Positions 23,801 to 38,800 of a stretch of 64,000 nt of DNA are shown here, piece by piece. Position 1 is the stretch's first letter. The number at the start of each line of letters is the position of its first letter. This stretch comes from Malania oleifera (taxonomy: Eukaryota; Streptophyta; Magnoliopsida; Santalales; Ximeniaceae): assembly GCF_029873635.1 (NCBI RefSeq), contig NC_080423.1:110935087-110999086 (forward strand), read 5' to 3'. Under the pieces are notes generated by a model. That model searched no databases and was not told the DNA's origin. It worked only from the letters and a program-made list of their open reading frames with translations. A program made the translations under genes and the position numbers.

Positions 23801-26800
23801 CAAACGAAAAAAGCTACTCTAGATGGAATTTTCGGTTTCCAAATACTTTTCCAAGGAAAGCCACAATCTTTGGAGCCCATTAAAATACCATAATAACCTT
23901 TAACCAAGAAACCCTTCTCCCTATCAGATTTCCAGCACATCTTATCCTCACTGAACCCCTTCACCTATGCACCCTATATGGTATCCATAAAACCAGTCAA
24001 GGCTTCTAATTCCCAAAGATGCATACCCCTAAAGAAACTTACATCCCAAAACAAGACTCCATTATCAACTTCATAAGCTCAGCCATGCTAGCTTCTTTAT
24101 CTCAGCTAAATCTATTGTATCAGGATAGCTGACTGCAAGAGACGTCTCACCACACCAATGGTCTTGCCAAAATTTCACCTTAGACCCATTTCCAATATCG
24201 TATATAATGTGGCCAGAAAAAGAAGGCCATCCCCGACTAATATTTTTCCACAAGCCAACACCATGTGGACCACTAACAAGCCTAGTACACCAACCACCCC
24301 ATTCACAGCCGTATTTCACCTCTATCACTTGCCTCCAAAAAGCAGCCTTCTTCATCCCAAATTTCCATAACCACTTCCCAAGCAAAGCTTCATTAAACTG
24401 TCTTACCTTCCTTATCCCCAAACCACCCGAAGAAATGGGAGAGCAAACAGTATCCCATTTAACCAAATGGAATTTTGGTTCATCACCAATGCCACCCCAT
24501 AAAAAATTCCTTTGAAGTTTCTCAATACGGTTAGCCACAGCAGCAGAATAGGAAATAAAGATAGAAAATAAGTGGGTAAATTAGATAGAGTGCTTTTAAT
24601 TAACGTAACTCTACCTCCCTTAGATAAGTACAAACGTTTCCACCCTGCTAACCTTCGTTCTATCTTCTCCAAAATTGGATTCCATATTGTCTTATCCTTG
24701 AATTTGGCTCCCAAAGGAAGACCCAAATATTTCATAGGAAGATTACCTTGTTTACAGCGAAGGACATGCAAGAATAAATCAAAATTAAACACCGTACCAG
24801 CAGGAACCAACTCTGACTTGCCCAAATTTATCTTTAAACCAGAGACCGCCTCAAACCACCAAAGAATCACACGGAGAAACAAAATCTGGTCCAGATCAGC
24901 GTCACAAAAAGTTAGAGTATCGTCCGCAAAGAGAAGATGAGACACCACCAAAGCTCTTCCCTCTATACGCCCCACACCAAAGCCTGACATGTGACCATCA
25001 TAGACAGCTTTATCCAACATTCTCCCCAGGGCTTCCATAACCAAGACAAACAACAGAGGAGACAATAGGTCACCTTGTCTTAACCCCCTAGAGCTCTCAA
25101 AAAACCCACAAGGAGTACCATTTATCAGAATGGAGAAACGAACTGTAGATATACAACAGAAAATCCACCGCCTCCATTTGGGAGAGAACCCACCCCGTTC
25201 TAGTAACTTCATAAGAAAACCCCAATTTACATGATCAAAAGCCTTCTCAACATCTAATTTGCAAAGTAGCCCTGGCACCCCAGTTTTCAATCTACTATCA
25301 AGGCATTCATTAGCAATAAGTACAGGGTCAAGAATCTGCCTGTTCCTCACAAAAGCATTCTGTGATGTTGAAATTATGTCTTCCATAACCGTGCAAAGTC
25401 TGGTGGCTAAGACCTTAGCAATGATCTTATAAACCCCCCCCCCCCCTGAACAACAGGACTGATAAGGCGAAAAATCCTTTACTTCAATTGCTTCATTTTT
25501 TTAGGAATGAGAGTGATGAAAGTAGCATTCAGGCTTTTCTCAAACTGGCATTTAGCAAAAAAATGATGGAACACAGCCATAAGGTTAGGTTTGAGAATCC
25601 CCCAACAAGCTTGGAAGAAAGCCATTGTAAATCCATCTAGTCCTGGCGATTTATCACCATTAAAATTTTTTATGACATCAAAAATTTCCGCCTCCTCAAA
25701 TGGTCTATCTAGCCAATCTGCATTATCACCAGATATTCTTGGAAATACTAAGACTTCTGGGAATGATCGACTAACTTGTTGCTCAGAGTATAAATTCATG
25801 AAAAATTGAGTGATGTAATCAGCAATCATACCTTGATCGGAAGACAAGGCACCATCAACCACAAGGCTCTCAATACCATTATTTCTTCTATTAGAATTAG
25901 CCATTCTATGGAAAGTTTTGGTATTTGCATCCCCCTCCTTCAAATGTAACACCCTAGACTTCTGCCTCCAACTAATCTCTTCTAAAAGAGTTAGCTTTTC
26001 AATATTGGTGCAGAGAGTAGCTTGTTCTAACTTTTCCTCAGCTGTTAAAGGATGAGTTTCCTCTCTAACATCCAAGTCATTCAATTTGTTCCAAAGTTGC
26101 TGTATCTTAACAGTGACATTCCCAAATTCCTCTTCGTTCCACTTTTTTAAATCGAACTTCAATGCTGCCAATTTCTTAGCTAGTATGAAACTAGGATTTC
26201 CTTGGAACGAATATGATGCCCACCACTCCTTCACTTTATCAACAAAGTTCTCCACCCTCAACCACATATTTTCAAAGCGAAAAGGAGTTCTACCTCTCCG
26301 ATGACTCCCCCCCCTCCAACAGAATTGGGTAATGATCAGAAAGTATTTTGGACAGCCTTCTCTGTGAAATTTGAGTGAAGTGGAAGATAGCCTATATTGA
26401 GTTGAGAAGAGAAAAAATTATAAATGCAATTAATCCCAAATAGTCAGGATATAAGGTTTGTTGTTGTTCTGTCCTTTTGGACAACATTGTATTTTTGCTT
26501 GCCCAACATTCCGATCCATATAAGAGAGCTGGTCTTATAACCATCCTGTAAAAATTCCTTTTTAATTCTAAGGGTATTCTATGATAACAAAACATGCCTA
26601 AAGCACTTCTCCATTTTATCCAGCCTGCTCTAACTCTAAGTATAACATCTTCTTCGATTTCTCCTTCAGCTTGCATAATAGATCCAAGGTATCAAAATCT
26701 AGTAGTGCTATTAATTTCTTGACCATCAAGTTTAATCTTTTCTCCAACATTCCTCCTACCATGATTGAAATTATATTTTAAATATTCTATCTTATCCTAA

Positions 26801-29800
26801 AACCTTTATATTCTAAAGCTTCTTTGCATAATCCTAAATTAGATTCCACTCTACCCCCAGTTTCATTAATCAAAACAATATCATTTGCAAACAACATACA
26901 TCATGGAACCTCATTTTGGACACTCCTATTAAGTTCGCTCATCACTAGTGTAAAAAGTTATGGGTTCATCCTTAATGTATACCTATTGTGATTCAAAATT
27001 CTACAAAACTCTCCACTTATAGTCCTAACTCTAGTCACTATAATCTTCTTAATTGTTGTCTCCCCGCCCATTCATCTTGATCAAGTTAAACAGGTGAATC
27101 CCAATCTGCACTGGTTCTTGTTTTTCAGGATTAAATCTACATCAATTATGGATATACCCAATTCACACTGGTTTTATATTTTATATGATCACACCTTGAA
27201 ATCACAAATCTTTCATGCAAAATGCGAAATGGTAGAAATAATGCCCCCCAATGACTGCTGAGTCGCAGCCCCCAAGGATTCTACCCATTGTCAACAAATG
27301 TGCAGGTTCATTAATGGCATGACTAAAATTCTTTAAAATTCTTTTGTCACATTATTGGGAGATTTAAATAATGGATGGAATATTCTATCCATTAAATAGA
27401 CTCCATTGGATAATTAGATTTGTTTTCTTGTTTTTTTCTCAAACATGGAGATGCATGAAGGTCAAAGCTATTTTTCCATCCCATTCTAGAACATATTTTA
27501 TAATAGCATAGCCAATAAAATACCCATCATGTTAATATGTATTCTGAAATTTCTGCCATGGATTTCCCTTACTTTTCCAATTTTAATATTTATTTTCATT
27601 TTTTAAGTTCATGCACAGTTTTGAGTTTCTTGCCTTATTATTTATGCTTTATTTTTCTTGTTTGAATTGCAATGAATTACATGACTTAAAAATGAAAACA
27701 GTTGCAAAATTTCTGTGTGGCCATTTATTTATTTTCTATTTTACATCAATGCTTTTGAACAAGTGAGGTTTTACTCAATGTTGTGTTCAGTGTGTATTGA
27801 CAATTTGACATAATGCAGTAGGATGCATAATGCTTTTGAAAAATTGTTGTTATTGTTGTTGTTGTATATAATGGAAGTTGCATTAAAATGAATGCAAGTC
27901 ATTTATATAATTCATTTGGACATTCAATGGAAGTTGCATTAGAATGAATGCACGTCTAGAGGACTTGTTTCGAGAGTTTGAAGAAGAAGATATGGTCCTT
28001 TCAGAAGAAATAAATCCAAATGCCGGTCAAGTTGAATATGATACTGCCCCATGACAACCACATGCCATGGCCTATAAGCATGATGAAATTGCTCGCAAGA
28101 TGTGGAACGATCATAGTAACTTGGATGGTTCTTAGTAACTAGTGTTACTATATCGTAATAGAGAATTGGGTTGGGTGAGAATGGGTGGGATACCAATTTT
28201 AGTGTGCAAAATTCATCAGTGAGCCCCTGGAGACCTATTTCTCATATTTATCCCTTATTTACGCTGCACATTAAGTATCTGGTGGGGACAGGTTCTTGGA
28301 TTCACTTTTGAAAAGATCCTTGGTTAGGAAATGGCATTTTAGCCACATCTTTTCCTCACCTCTTTCGTTTGAGCTCAAGGCAAAATAGTATGACTTCCTT
28401 CTTTGTCAGTGACTCAGGTAGCCCTCTGGTTTCATGGAAATTTTATTGCAGAAGATCTCTTAATGATAGAGAGCTATTGGAACTTTCCTCATTTTTGTCA
28501 TTATAGAACACTTGTCATCTTTCTTCAGCTAGGGATACTTGGTCTAGGGCTTTGGATCATGTGGGGGTGTATTCTTGCAAATCATTTTGAGTTTTTGACT
28601 CAATCCAATCTTCCCCCCCCCCCCCCTCTCCCAATATTCATTTATTTGGAAGGCCAAAGTCCCCCCAAAAAATTAAGGCTTTCATTTGATTGATTATGCT
28701 TTACAAAATCAGTACTAATAACCTATTGCAGATCGGGAGACCTTTGAAGGCCTTATCTCAAGATGTTTGCATGCTATGTCATTTGAAATCTGAAACAGCG
28801 CCTCATCTGTTTTTACAGTGTGATTATGCTTGGAGAATCTGGAATAAATTATTAGGTGTGATGGGAGAATCTTGGGTTTGGCCCTGCGTCAGTGGAGGAA
28901 TTGTTGTCTATTTCTTTTAAGGGGTTTGGAAGAAGGAAGAAAAGGGTTGCACTTGGGAAATGCAGCAATTTTGCAGTGTTGTGGCAATGATGGTTGGGGC
29001 CTAATGCACAGATTTTTTCACCGAGAAAATTGCATTGGCATCTGATTTGGGAGAAGGTTCACTACCCGGCCTCTTTATGGTGTGTTGGCTTCAGTTGCTT
29101 CAAGGGAGTTGGCTTATCCCAGTTTTCAATCTTATTAATTTATTTTTTTTCTGTATTATTCCAGAATTTTGAAGGGAAAAATCTTTTTCTCCTTTGTGTA
29201 AATTCTTCTCTTACCAATGAAATCTCTTCTTTTGTTATTAGGGGGAAAAAAACTATATCATAATAGAGAAACTATGTGATTTCCTTTTTGGCTATTGATA
29301 GATTATTCCAATTTGTAAGAATTAAGATCTAAGATGGCTTTTGTTATCTTTTCAGGAGCATGCAACTATTTTGGATTTTTTGGAATTTCTTAAATTTAAC
29401 TTTATTTATTTATCTATTTTCCTGGCAATAGTGGCATCCATTTCAATCTTTTTTTTGGATAAGAAGAAATGTAATATGAACTATCCAAAAGGATACATTA
29501 GAGGATAACAAGATGAGCTCCAAAGACCAAAAGAAAAGAAAATAGAGCAACTAGAGAGTTACATAATGCTGCCTTCAAATCCATAACCAGATCAGGCAGT
29601 GGCACACCCTAGAAAACCCAAAGGATGGACCCAAAAAGAGGCCAATACACTGCTCTATCCCACAACAAGCAAGGAGAGGTAAGATCCTTGAAAATTCTCA
29701 TGTTCCTTTATGGGTTCACAAAATAGCGAAAACCGCACCAGTGCCAAAAAAATCCTTCCTTCCTACTGCTACTGAAACCCCAACATCTCAACAATAGGAA

Positions 29801-32800
29801 ATCACCCATCACCTGACATCCAAGCTTCACGAAACAAGAAAAGAGGGCACTCATGGGATGCTTCCTTGCGATGAAGGAAGAGCTGAGAATTTGTACTGTT
29901 GGACTCACAGCACAACAGACATGTTAGGATTCAGGACCTTGAGAGTGCATTCAGTTTGGTGGCTAAGGTTTACAGACTGGACTGGATAGGCCTGTATGAT
30001 TATTATTCTCATCCCATGTTTGGATTAGGAGACATGGAATAGACTAATTATTAAAAAGATTAATATACCCCACAGAAAATGCAAGGTAAAATATAGAAGT
30101 TTTCACCGAAAAAGGGACAAGATTCTCTACTGCCTACTCCAGATCTCCAGGACTGACTTCTCCAGCAATCAGTTCTCTTGCAAAACAATGCTCAGATACC
30201 TACAATTGATCAAGGCAAAGACCTTGCTTCTGTTACCATACAGCAACACGGTCTCTGCTGCTTCCTCCAGATCAGCTGCAAGGCCACTGAGAGTAGTCTT
30301 AACAGACGCAGGCTGGTGGCACCTGAGGAAGTGGTTCAGCACCAACTGCACAAAGCTGTAGAACTTCTGAAGACAGAGAGACAATTCTCTGCTCTTTTTT
30401 CTATTGTTCTGGAAAAGACTATCACCACCTTTCTAGGAGTTTCTGCTGGAGAAGACAATCGGAGGTGAGGAGTTCCATCAGAGAAGATGATCGAGAAGGA
30501 TGGTTTCTGCTGGAGAAGAACAGGGGGAAGGGCCAATCCTTGTCCCTTTTTTTACTTTTGCTAGGCAAGGCTGGCGTGGGGAGGGGGGGGTTGGGTATCC
30601 CACATTAAAGGGCTAATAGTCCCTCATAGGCCAATCCTATTCTACTAGTATGGTGCACCAAACATGGGCTAAGAGTCCTTAGCCTAGCCTAGCCTAGCCT
30701 GTGAACCAACACACCCTGAAGGGCTTTCTAATCTGTAATACATGTGCATGTTAATCCTGTTCAGAATCACCATCTAATGAAAGTCTGAAACTTGAAAAGA
30801 ACCTTAGCCTTCCAAATGATGTGGCTCCATGGGGAAAAGGTGGGGGGAAGGAGATTAAAGGCATTCAAGAAATTGGATGAGGGTTGAACTATACCGGCTC
30901 CAGTTATCCTATTTGCTTTGATGATTAATACTAACTACTAAATCAGCAGCTTGATTTGCTTTGATGAATAGATGACTAGTTTTCACCATGTAAAGCCTTA
31001 AAACAACTTTATAAACAAAATAAGCCAACAGATACTCCAAGATATTTGATCTACATTCAAGAAAATGAATCACAACCTTTCAATCACTGCAATATGAACA
31101 TGCTTTTATCCCTTGCAGCCAAGCAGGAAACAAGTCATCTCTGAAAACTCCATATTCTGTACCAAAATCACCTCTAAAAGACTTTGGAAAATAAATTTTA
31201 ACAAAATAATCTCACACTGCAAAAAATAAAAGTAAAAATAAAAATGCCTCGGTGGGTTTGCTCGGATATCCTTAGAGATTATTCCAGAGGACGTTTAACA
31301 ATACTTCAGCCTAGGTGCTTATGTTAGCATTTTTATTTATTCTTATATTGGCAGAATGGGTAACTGGAAAATCAAAATTTTCTAGGTTTGTTCTAAGGAC
31401 CTTTCATGCAGCCACATCCCTTTGAAGTCAGTGCATCAATATCTTTAAGTGGGGCACAACACAAACCATCAGAAAAGCCTTGCACACTGGTTAACTAGAG
31501 TTGCAATAATAGCAAGTTCAAGCTAGAGAAGGATAGTTAGATAATGTGAACTACCATGTCAAGGAAAATCCATCGAATTTGAGGATGAGGGAGATGTTTG
31601 TATATACTAGAACAATTGATCAACTTATTGCTGTGCCTATTATTCTAATTTTAAAAAAAGAAATGTATCCAACCTTTCAAAATAGAAACCCGAGTTTTTG
31701 CATTGGAAATAGGAAATCTATGACCAAGCCAGTGAAACTCTGTCATAGACGCAGCCTGTTGAGACCTTGCCTCTGCCATCACAGCCTGCAAACCAAGATG
31801 GTGCATGGTATCAGAAAAAATAAAAGCAGCTAGTGTAAGACAAAGTGATAAGGAGAAATAACAAAACAGATGACCATTCTACCCCAACCTAAAACTTACA
31901 AGCAGTGCAATACACACATAGCAAATAAAGTACGTATCAGCACATCAGTCCAACATTACAAAACAAAATCAAGATAGATAACCAGTCCAACACAAAACTG
32001 GCCCATTGCCAGACTTTTGATGAAAATTGAAATGCTAAACAAAACCGATTGCACCAATAAAGATAATAAATAACTTAAATGAGTCAATGACAGAACCCTC
32101 CTGCTTGCCAATATTTAAAGGAGGAAAAAAAGTCTTAGAATTAAAATTGTTATCAAGAAAATGTCTCCAGAATTTAGAATGATGCAGCAATACAAAATGT
32201 CGGCAGATAATATCAAGGACTGGACTGATAAATGAGCTTCATCAAATGCAAAGTAATATCCTTATCAAAATTCATCAATGTTCCAAATGGGCAGCAACAC
32301 ACTTGAATATTGACAAAACATATGCTTCAAAGACAGTGAAAAATACAATACATACGACATGCATGGCTTACTGTTTGAAATAATCAGATTCACCTCCAGT
32401 TTAGCCTTGAAAAGGTCCAGCGCAGGTGTTTCCATTTCACCAATATGTAATAGATCAGAAGTTTGTAAGTTTGACTCGCCAATTTTATGCAGGCAATACC
32501 GGATACTTGGTTCTAACTCCTCAACACGCTCACGGCACAAAACTTGATTCTCCACATCTCCATATTTCCGAAGTTCCTCATAAACGGCCCTATTAAATTA
32601 ATATAGTTAGCCAGACAAAAATAAATATAAACCAAGCAGAATGCTAAGTCTAGCTGCTGTCCTCTGTTGGACCCTAGTTTCACCAAAGAGAAAAGGAGAA
32701 TAATCAAGTTTGCATTACAGAGATATTATGCATGTGTGCATTAGTGTGCATTACAGAGATTAGTATGAACCTGGCACTCTTGAAATTCATTAATGCAGTA

Positions 32801-35800
32801 TCCCAATTCCGATCTTGTTCAAACAACAGAGTCCCTTTCATGTAAGAGGCATAGGCCTACAAATTCGACATCGAAACGTGCTCAATTGAGAATGGACAAA
32901 GTCATGTCACATTTTCAGTAAGGGATAGAATACTGCTCAAAATGAAGACTACTATCTTAACATAAAAGAATTTCTATACTTAGTTAATGGCAATAGATGT
33001 TTAAAAATGAATAATCACAATGATATACATGATTAAACACATTGGCAGTTGCTAAATCTAATGCACCATTATCAAGGGCAAAAAGATATTCAAGGACATA
33101 ACATTTAAAAAAAAAAAAAACGTTCAGGTCAAGGTCAATCACGCAAGGCACATGCACCGAAGTGTCAATGTCATGTAAACACATCCAACTGGCCTTCTTA
33201 TGTATGAGTTGTAACCCATGCACTATCTCATAGAACTAGCCTAACTGTTATCAAATATTGAGCCGGCTGAAAGTCATAAAATCTCAATATTCTTATATTT
33301 AACATTTAAAAATGCCACTATCAAAATGTTGATTCCTTGCAAAATGTCAGACAGAAGACTTTGCATTTACCAATATAGACATTATTGTTCTATACAACTA
33401 TACATAATGTTGTACTTGTCAAAATTAATTACTTAAGCAATGAACTACAAAAATATTTGACATAATTTACAAACATTATATATGATTTCTTTTTGGAAAT
33501 TGATCATATGTATAGCTCCCTTTAACAATTTTTGGTTCTTAGCTAGTTTTTTTTTTTTTTTTTTTTTGCATTTTATCAAAATTTTCTCCCATATTTTCTC
33601 TTTCTCAATATTATCCCCCCTCCCCTCAGCATAAAACCCTAGTTTCATCCTTGCATGGTAAGGCTAGCAAAGGTGGGGAAGTGACACATGACGAAAGTAC
33701 CACTTTTCTGGAGCTTTGAGCATGGAAGAAAAGAATGTTAAATATTCCATCACATTGTCCCCCTTCTTGCACATTATGGTGATGGAGGTGTTGAGCCTCA
33801 TCTTGAAAAATATTACCAAAGGCAGGCACCTTAAAGGCCTCAGAGTTGGCAGGAATGGAAGGTCCATGGATGTGACAAATCTCTTGTACGTGGATGATAC
33901 CATCAATTTTTTGTGAGGATGACCCTCTCCATATTTTTTTTAGATAATAAAACAAATCCATTAAAAATAAACCATAATTACAATAAAATGAGGATAAGAA
34001 ATCCCCCAGCAAAAAGCACAAAAGAAAAAACAGGTAAAACTAACAAATTACATCAGATATGCTTGTCAAGCCCTTTGAATGTCAGACAGCAAAAAAACCC
34101 CAAAAACTCCAAAAATATGAGCCCAAAAAGAAGCAAGAAAAATAATTTCTCCCAAAGCAACCTTGGAGAAGTCTTTTGATCTTTAAAAACTCTAGCACTC
34201 CTTTTCACCCAAGATGACCACAGGATTTTTTTTTTTTTTAAAGCGCAGCACCAAAATATCCTTTCTCTCTCCTTCCAAAATCCCAAAATTTCACTTTCAA
34301 AAAATCCTGAATTGTAGCTAGAGCCACCCATTACTCACCAGTGTATGAAAACAAATTGTTCTACGTGCATCTTGCTACAAGGTTAGAGACAATATAAATA
34401 GTGGTCGTAATGAGCTTCTGTACAAGTTTTTCTCAAATAAAGTGGCAATCAACTTCAATGTGCTTTGTCCACTCATGGAAGACAGGGTTAGAGACAATAT
34501 AAATAGCAGCTCGATTATCATGCATCAACTCCATAGGCTGAGAATGTGGAAAACCTAGTTCTTTCAACATGTTCTTCAGCCAAACAAGTTCACATGTAGT
34601 GTGTGCGCCATAGCCCTATACTCTAACTCAACACTCAACCTGGCAACCACAGTTTGTTTCTTACTTTTCCAAAGCACCAAATTACCACCGACAAAGATAC
34701 AATACCAGGTTGTGGATCTTCAATCGGAAGGTGATCCGACTCAATCTGCATCTGTATATCCTTGAATATGAGTGTGACCCCAATCCTGATATAAGAGATC
34801 TCTCCCTAGTGCACCTTTGAGACGTCTCAAAAATGCGAATTATTTCATCTAAGTGACTTGTTCTCGAGGAATTGAGAAACTAACTCACAACACTTAATGC
34901 GAAGGATATATCAAGTCAAGTGACTGTGAGACCATTCAATTCCAACAAATATCTGGTATCAACCTAGGTTAGGCAACAAATCATCCATATCTGGCATTAA
35001 CTTACTATTAGGATTCATGGGTGTATCAACAGGTTTGGATCTCAACAACCCCGTCTCGTCTAAAAGATCAAGAACATACTTCCTCTATGACAGTTCCCGT
35101 ACAAGATCTCAATACTTTTATACCCACGAAGTACTTTAATGGTACCAAGTCTTTGGTCTGAAACTTACACTGTAGAAAAAGCTTTAGGCCCTGGAGTGAT
35201 CTACTACACACAGATGAAGGCCAAAGTCAAGTACTACAACACTAAAACAGCCAAATCATGCTCTTGGAGATTGTTTTAATTTATACAATGACTTCTTGAA
35301 CCAACATACTAAGATCGACTCCCCCTGAGCAACAAACCCAAGGGGTTGCTCCATATACCTCCTCATGAAGATCACCATGTAGGAAAGCATTTTTCACATC
35401 TAACTGATGTAGAGGCCAATGACAAGTGGTGGCAAAAGAAATGAACAAATGTACTACGGCAAGTTTAGCAACCGCGGAGAATGTGTCTAAATAATCCAAA
35501 CCATGCACCTAAGTATACCCCTTAGCAACAAGGCGGGCCTTCAAACGAGCCACAGAACCATCAAGTTTGACTTTCACATTGTACACCCAACAACAACCAC
35601 AGACTTATCAAGAGGAGGAGGTACCAAATACTAAGTATCATTATCATGTACTGCACACATCTCTTCAACCATTGTCGCCCTCCACCCAGAATGGGATAGG
35701 GGTTCAGAAATAGATCTTGGACAAGCAATAGAAGACGGAGTACTAACAAAATAGTAACAAGAGGGTGACAAGAAATCATAGCAAACAAAATTAGAGATCA

Positions 35801-38800
35801 GATAATGGGTACAAGTGTGTTAACCTTTTTAAACAGCTATTGGAGGATCAACATCACAAGAAATAAGATCATCCGACGAGGGAACTAGAGGCATAGTAGT
35901 AGAAGCTAGAGGAGGCACTTCCCCCTTGAGTCGTCATGTGTATACCTACGAATTGGGATGATTCAAGCAACGCGAAGGACTCAAACTAGATGAAGATGTA
36001 GGAGGATTTCGCACAGATACTAGGTTTGGATTTAGAAGGCAAGGCGGAGGAAGAGACTCGTCAAGGTCAACAAAACTCAAGGAATCAAAGTAGTATTGTG
36101 GAGATTCAAAAAAGTTAACATCAGCAGAGACAAAGAATCGATGTAAGGTAGAACTATAACATTGAATATCCCTTTTGAGCACAATATCACCCCAAAAGAC
36201 TTTGGGGACATTCATTTGATACAATAGGGTACGAGTGACTTCAAGAATATGCTTGTTTTTCTACTCTGCAAGTTCATTTTGTTGTGGAGTGTGGACACAA
36301 GAGAACTGATGGATCATACCAGAGTTAGTCATATAAGTATTGAATTGGGTACTGAAGTACACCTTTGCATTATCACTATGAAGTATCCTAACTGGCATGT
36401 CAAATTGAGTCTTTATTTGGGAACAAAAAGCACAAAAGATATCAAACAACTCGGAACGATCTTTCATTAAATATAACCAAGTCATCCTAGAGTAGTCATC
36501 AACAAATGTAACACAGTACCGAAACCCCAACTTTGATGTCACACGACTAGGACCCCAAATATCAAAATGGACAAGCATGAAAAGACTAACCACCCGTTTG
36601 TCGACTCGGGGAGCAAAGCGAACACGATGATGCTTGTCCAATTGACAGGGCTCACACTCAAGATTAGACATAGAATTCAACGTAAGAACTAGCTTTTTCA
36701 ACTTGTCCAAGAACAGATGACCAAAGCGACAATAAATTTGAAATGGTGTAGTTGCAATTATGTAGGCAATGGGTGGAGAAGGCAACTCAAAGTAGTAAAG
36801 TCCACGAGCCTCACATCCTGTACTAATTGTCTTTCCCGTCTTCAGATCCTAAATAACCACAGAATCAAGAAGGAATGTGATAGAACAATTTAGTGACTTT
36901 GTAAGCTTACTAACTGACATAAGATTGAAAGGAGATTTAGGAATGTAAAAAGCAGAAGAAAGAAAGATAGAAGGAATAGGATTTATGGCTCCTATCCCCT
37001 TAACAGTAATAGTGGACCCATCAGCAAAGGTAACTTGAAGGAGATTTTTAAGACATTGGAGATCAAAAAAGAAGTTGGTTGCACCTGTTATACAGTCAGT
37101 GGCAGCAGAATCGATAATCCAAAGGCTAGTAGGAAAGATACCAAATGACAAGCAGACTGTAGGACTACCTTTCTGGGCAAAAGAAGCAATGTGATAAGAT
37201 GCTTGCTGACACAATTGATACTATAGAAACCTTGAATACTCCTCTGATATAGTCACTGAATGCAGTTCACTCAAACAAATGGCTAACAAAGGAATCACAC
37301 TTTTGGGATTTGCAAACGTTGTCCCGACTCCCAACATTCACAAACTCAAACCAATGATCATAAGATTAATTGCAGAAACAATTGGAACAACCACGAACAA
37401 GGTGACCTACCATGAACAAGCCATAAATAAATCAGTACAAGGCTGCCATAGCACCAAGAAAATCATGCGCAGCTCCAAGAAAGCAACACTCAGCACTGGA
37501 ACAATTGGAGAGGTGAACCACCAAAACTACCATGAACAAATCACCAACAACCTCAGATGCAGCCCCAAAGAAAGCAACAATGCCACAGCCTCCACACACA
37601 CACACACACACACAAATCCTGCTTATGAGCACTGTCACTGCCCCAAGAAGGTCACCAATGACCGTTGCTAACACCAAACAACAACTAACAAACTACCATG
37701 AGTGCATTGTCTCAACAACGATTGGATCTTGGAGCAAAAACACATGCCTAACAGCTTGATATTTTGGTATATTGAAGGAATTAGAATAGTGAATCAAAAA
37801 ACACAGCAAATCCCACTGTTTCAGACCCAATAAACTCATTAACAATTGATAAACAGATTTACAAAGCATCAAACAACCATTCCTTAGGTCCCACACTGCC
37901 ACGGACGAGGTGAACAACTCACCAACGGATATAGTGCTGCCACAGCCTCACAAATGAACATATGAATGCTGCCACGGCTCCAAAAAACTCAGAAAGAAGC
38001 CTTCACAAGCCTTGAACAGACATTAATGAAATGCCATGAGCGCATAGTCAGAAAAATTCGAATTTTTTAGCAAAAACTGGCCTAACAGCTTGATAATATA
38101 GTCTAAAGAAGGAATCAGAGCATGGCAGAGTAAAAAGAAAAAAGAAATAGGTGACCAGAAATTCACTCACTCGCTGGCGCATGGGATTGGCCCTGCCGGC
38201 ATTTGGCCAGTGCATGGTGGCTCCTCCAGCGATGGGGTTTTGTGGGGTGAGTTGTCCGGCCAGGGGGGGTGGTGGTGGTTCTGTTTATGGGTGTATGGTT
38301 GATTTTTGTGAAATAATATGGGATGGAGGTGAATCTAGGAAGGACAGCCGCAGGAATGGAGTTTTCCAGCAACGGCTGAGGAGTGTAGGGTTTAGTTTGG
38401 ATCATGCTCTAATACCTTGTTTGAGTAATTGGATAAAATGAAAGACCTAAACAATGATAAGTCTCTCCCTCTATTTATAACATATGAAAGTACAATAGGA
38501 ATGACCATAACACCCTTAATAACTCACACTTATTACTATCAAAACTAACACAAAATAATAACAATGCTAAAATATTAAATAACCATTAACAGGGTCGTTA
38601 GGGAATTTTTGTTGCTGTTGCCAAATTCTGTAAGAGAACAAGGTTGAGCAACAAGGGTGAGAAGGAGCCTAGTCTGAGATGGAGAGATCATGAGAGGGAC
38701 AGAGACTACAATAGTTATTTTTGCCAAGAAACCTCAATTTGGACTTGAATTTCAATGCTACAAAAATATAAAAATTTCAATGTCAGCTCCAAGTTTCAAT

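Noticed and set aside
30178-30468. 96-codon + strand frame
   Set aside because: It overlaps an equal-length antisense frame in a putative MITE and shows no domain.
37592-37613. (CA)n repeat frame with T-H-T-H repeats
   Set aside because: A microsatellite translation in the leader/gag zone of the copia fossil.
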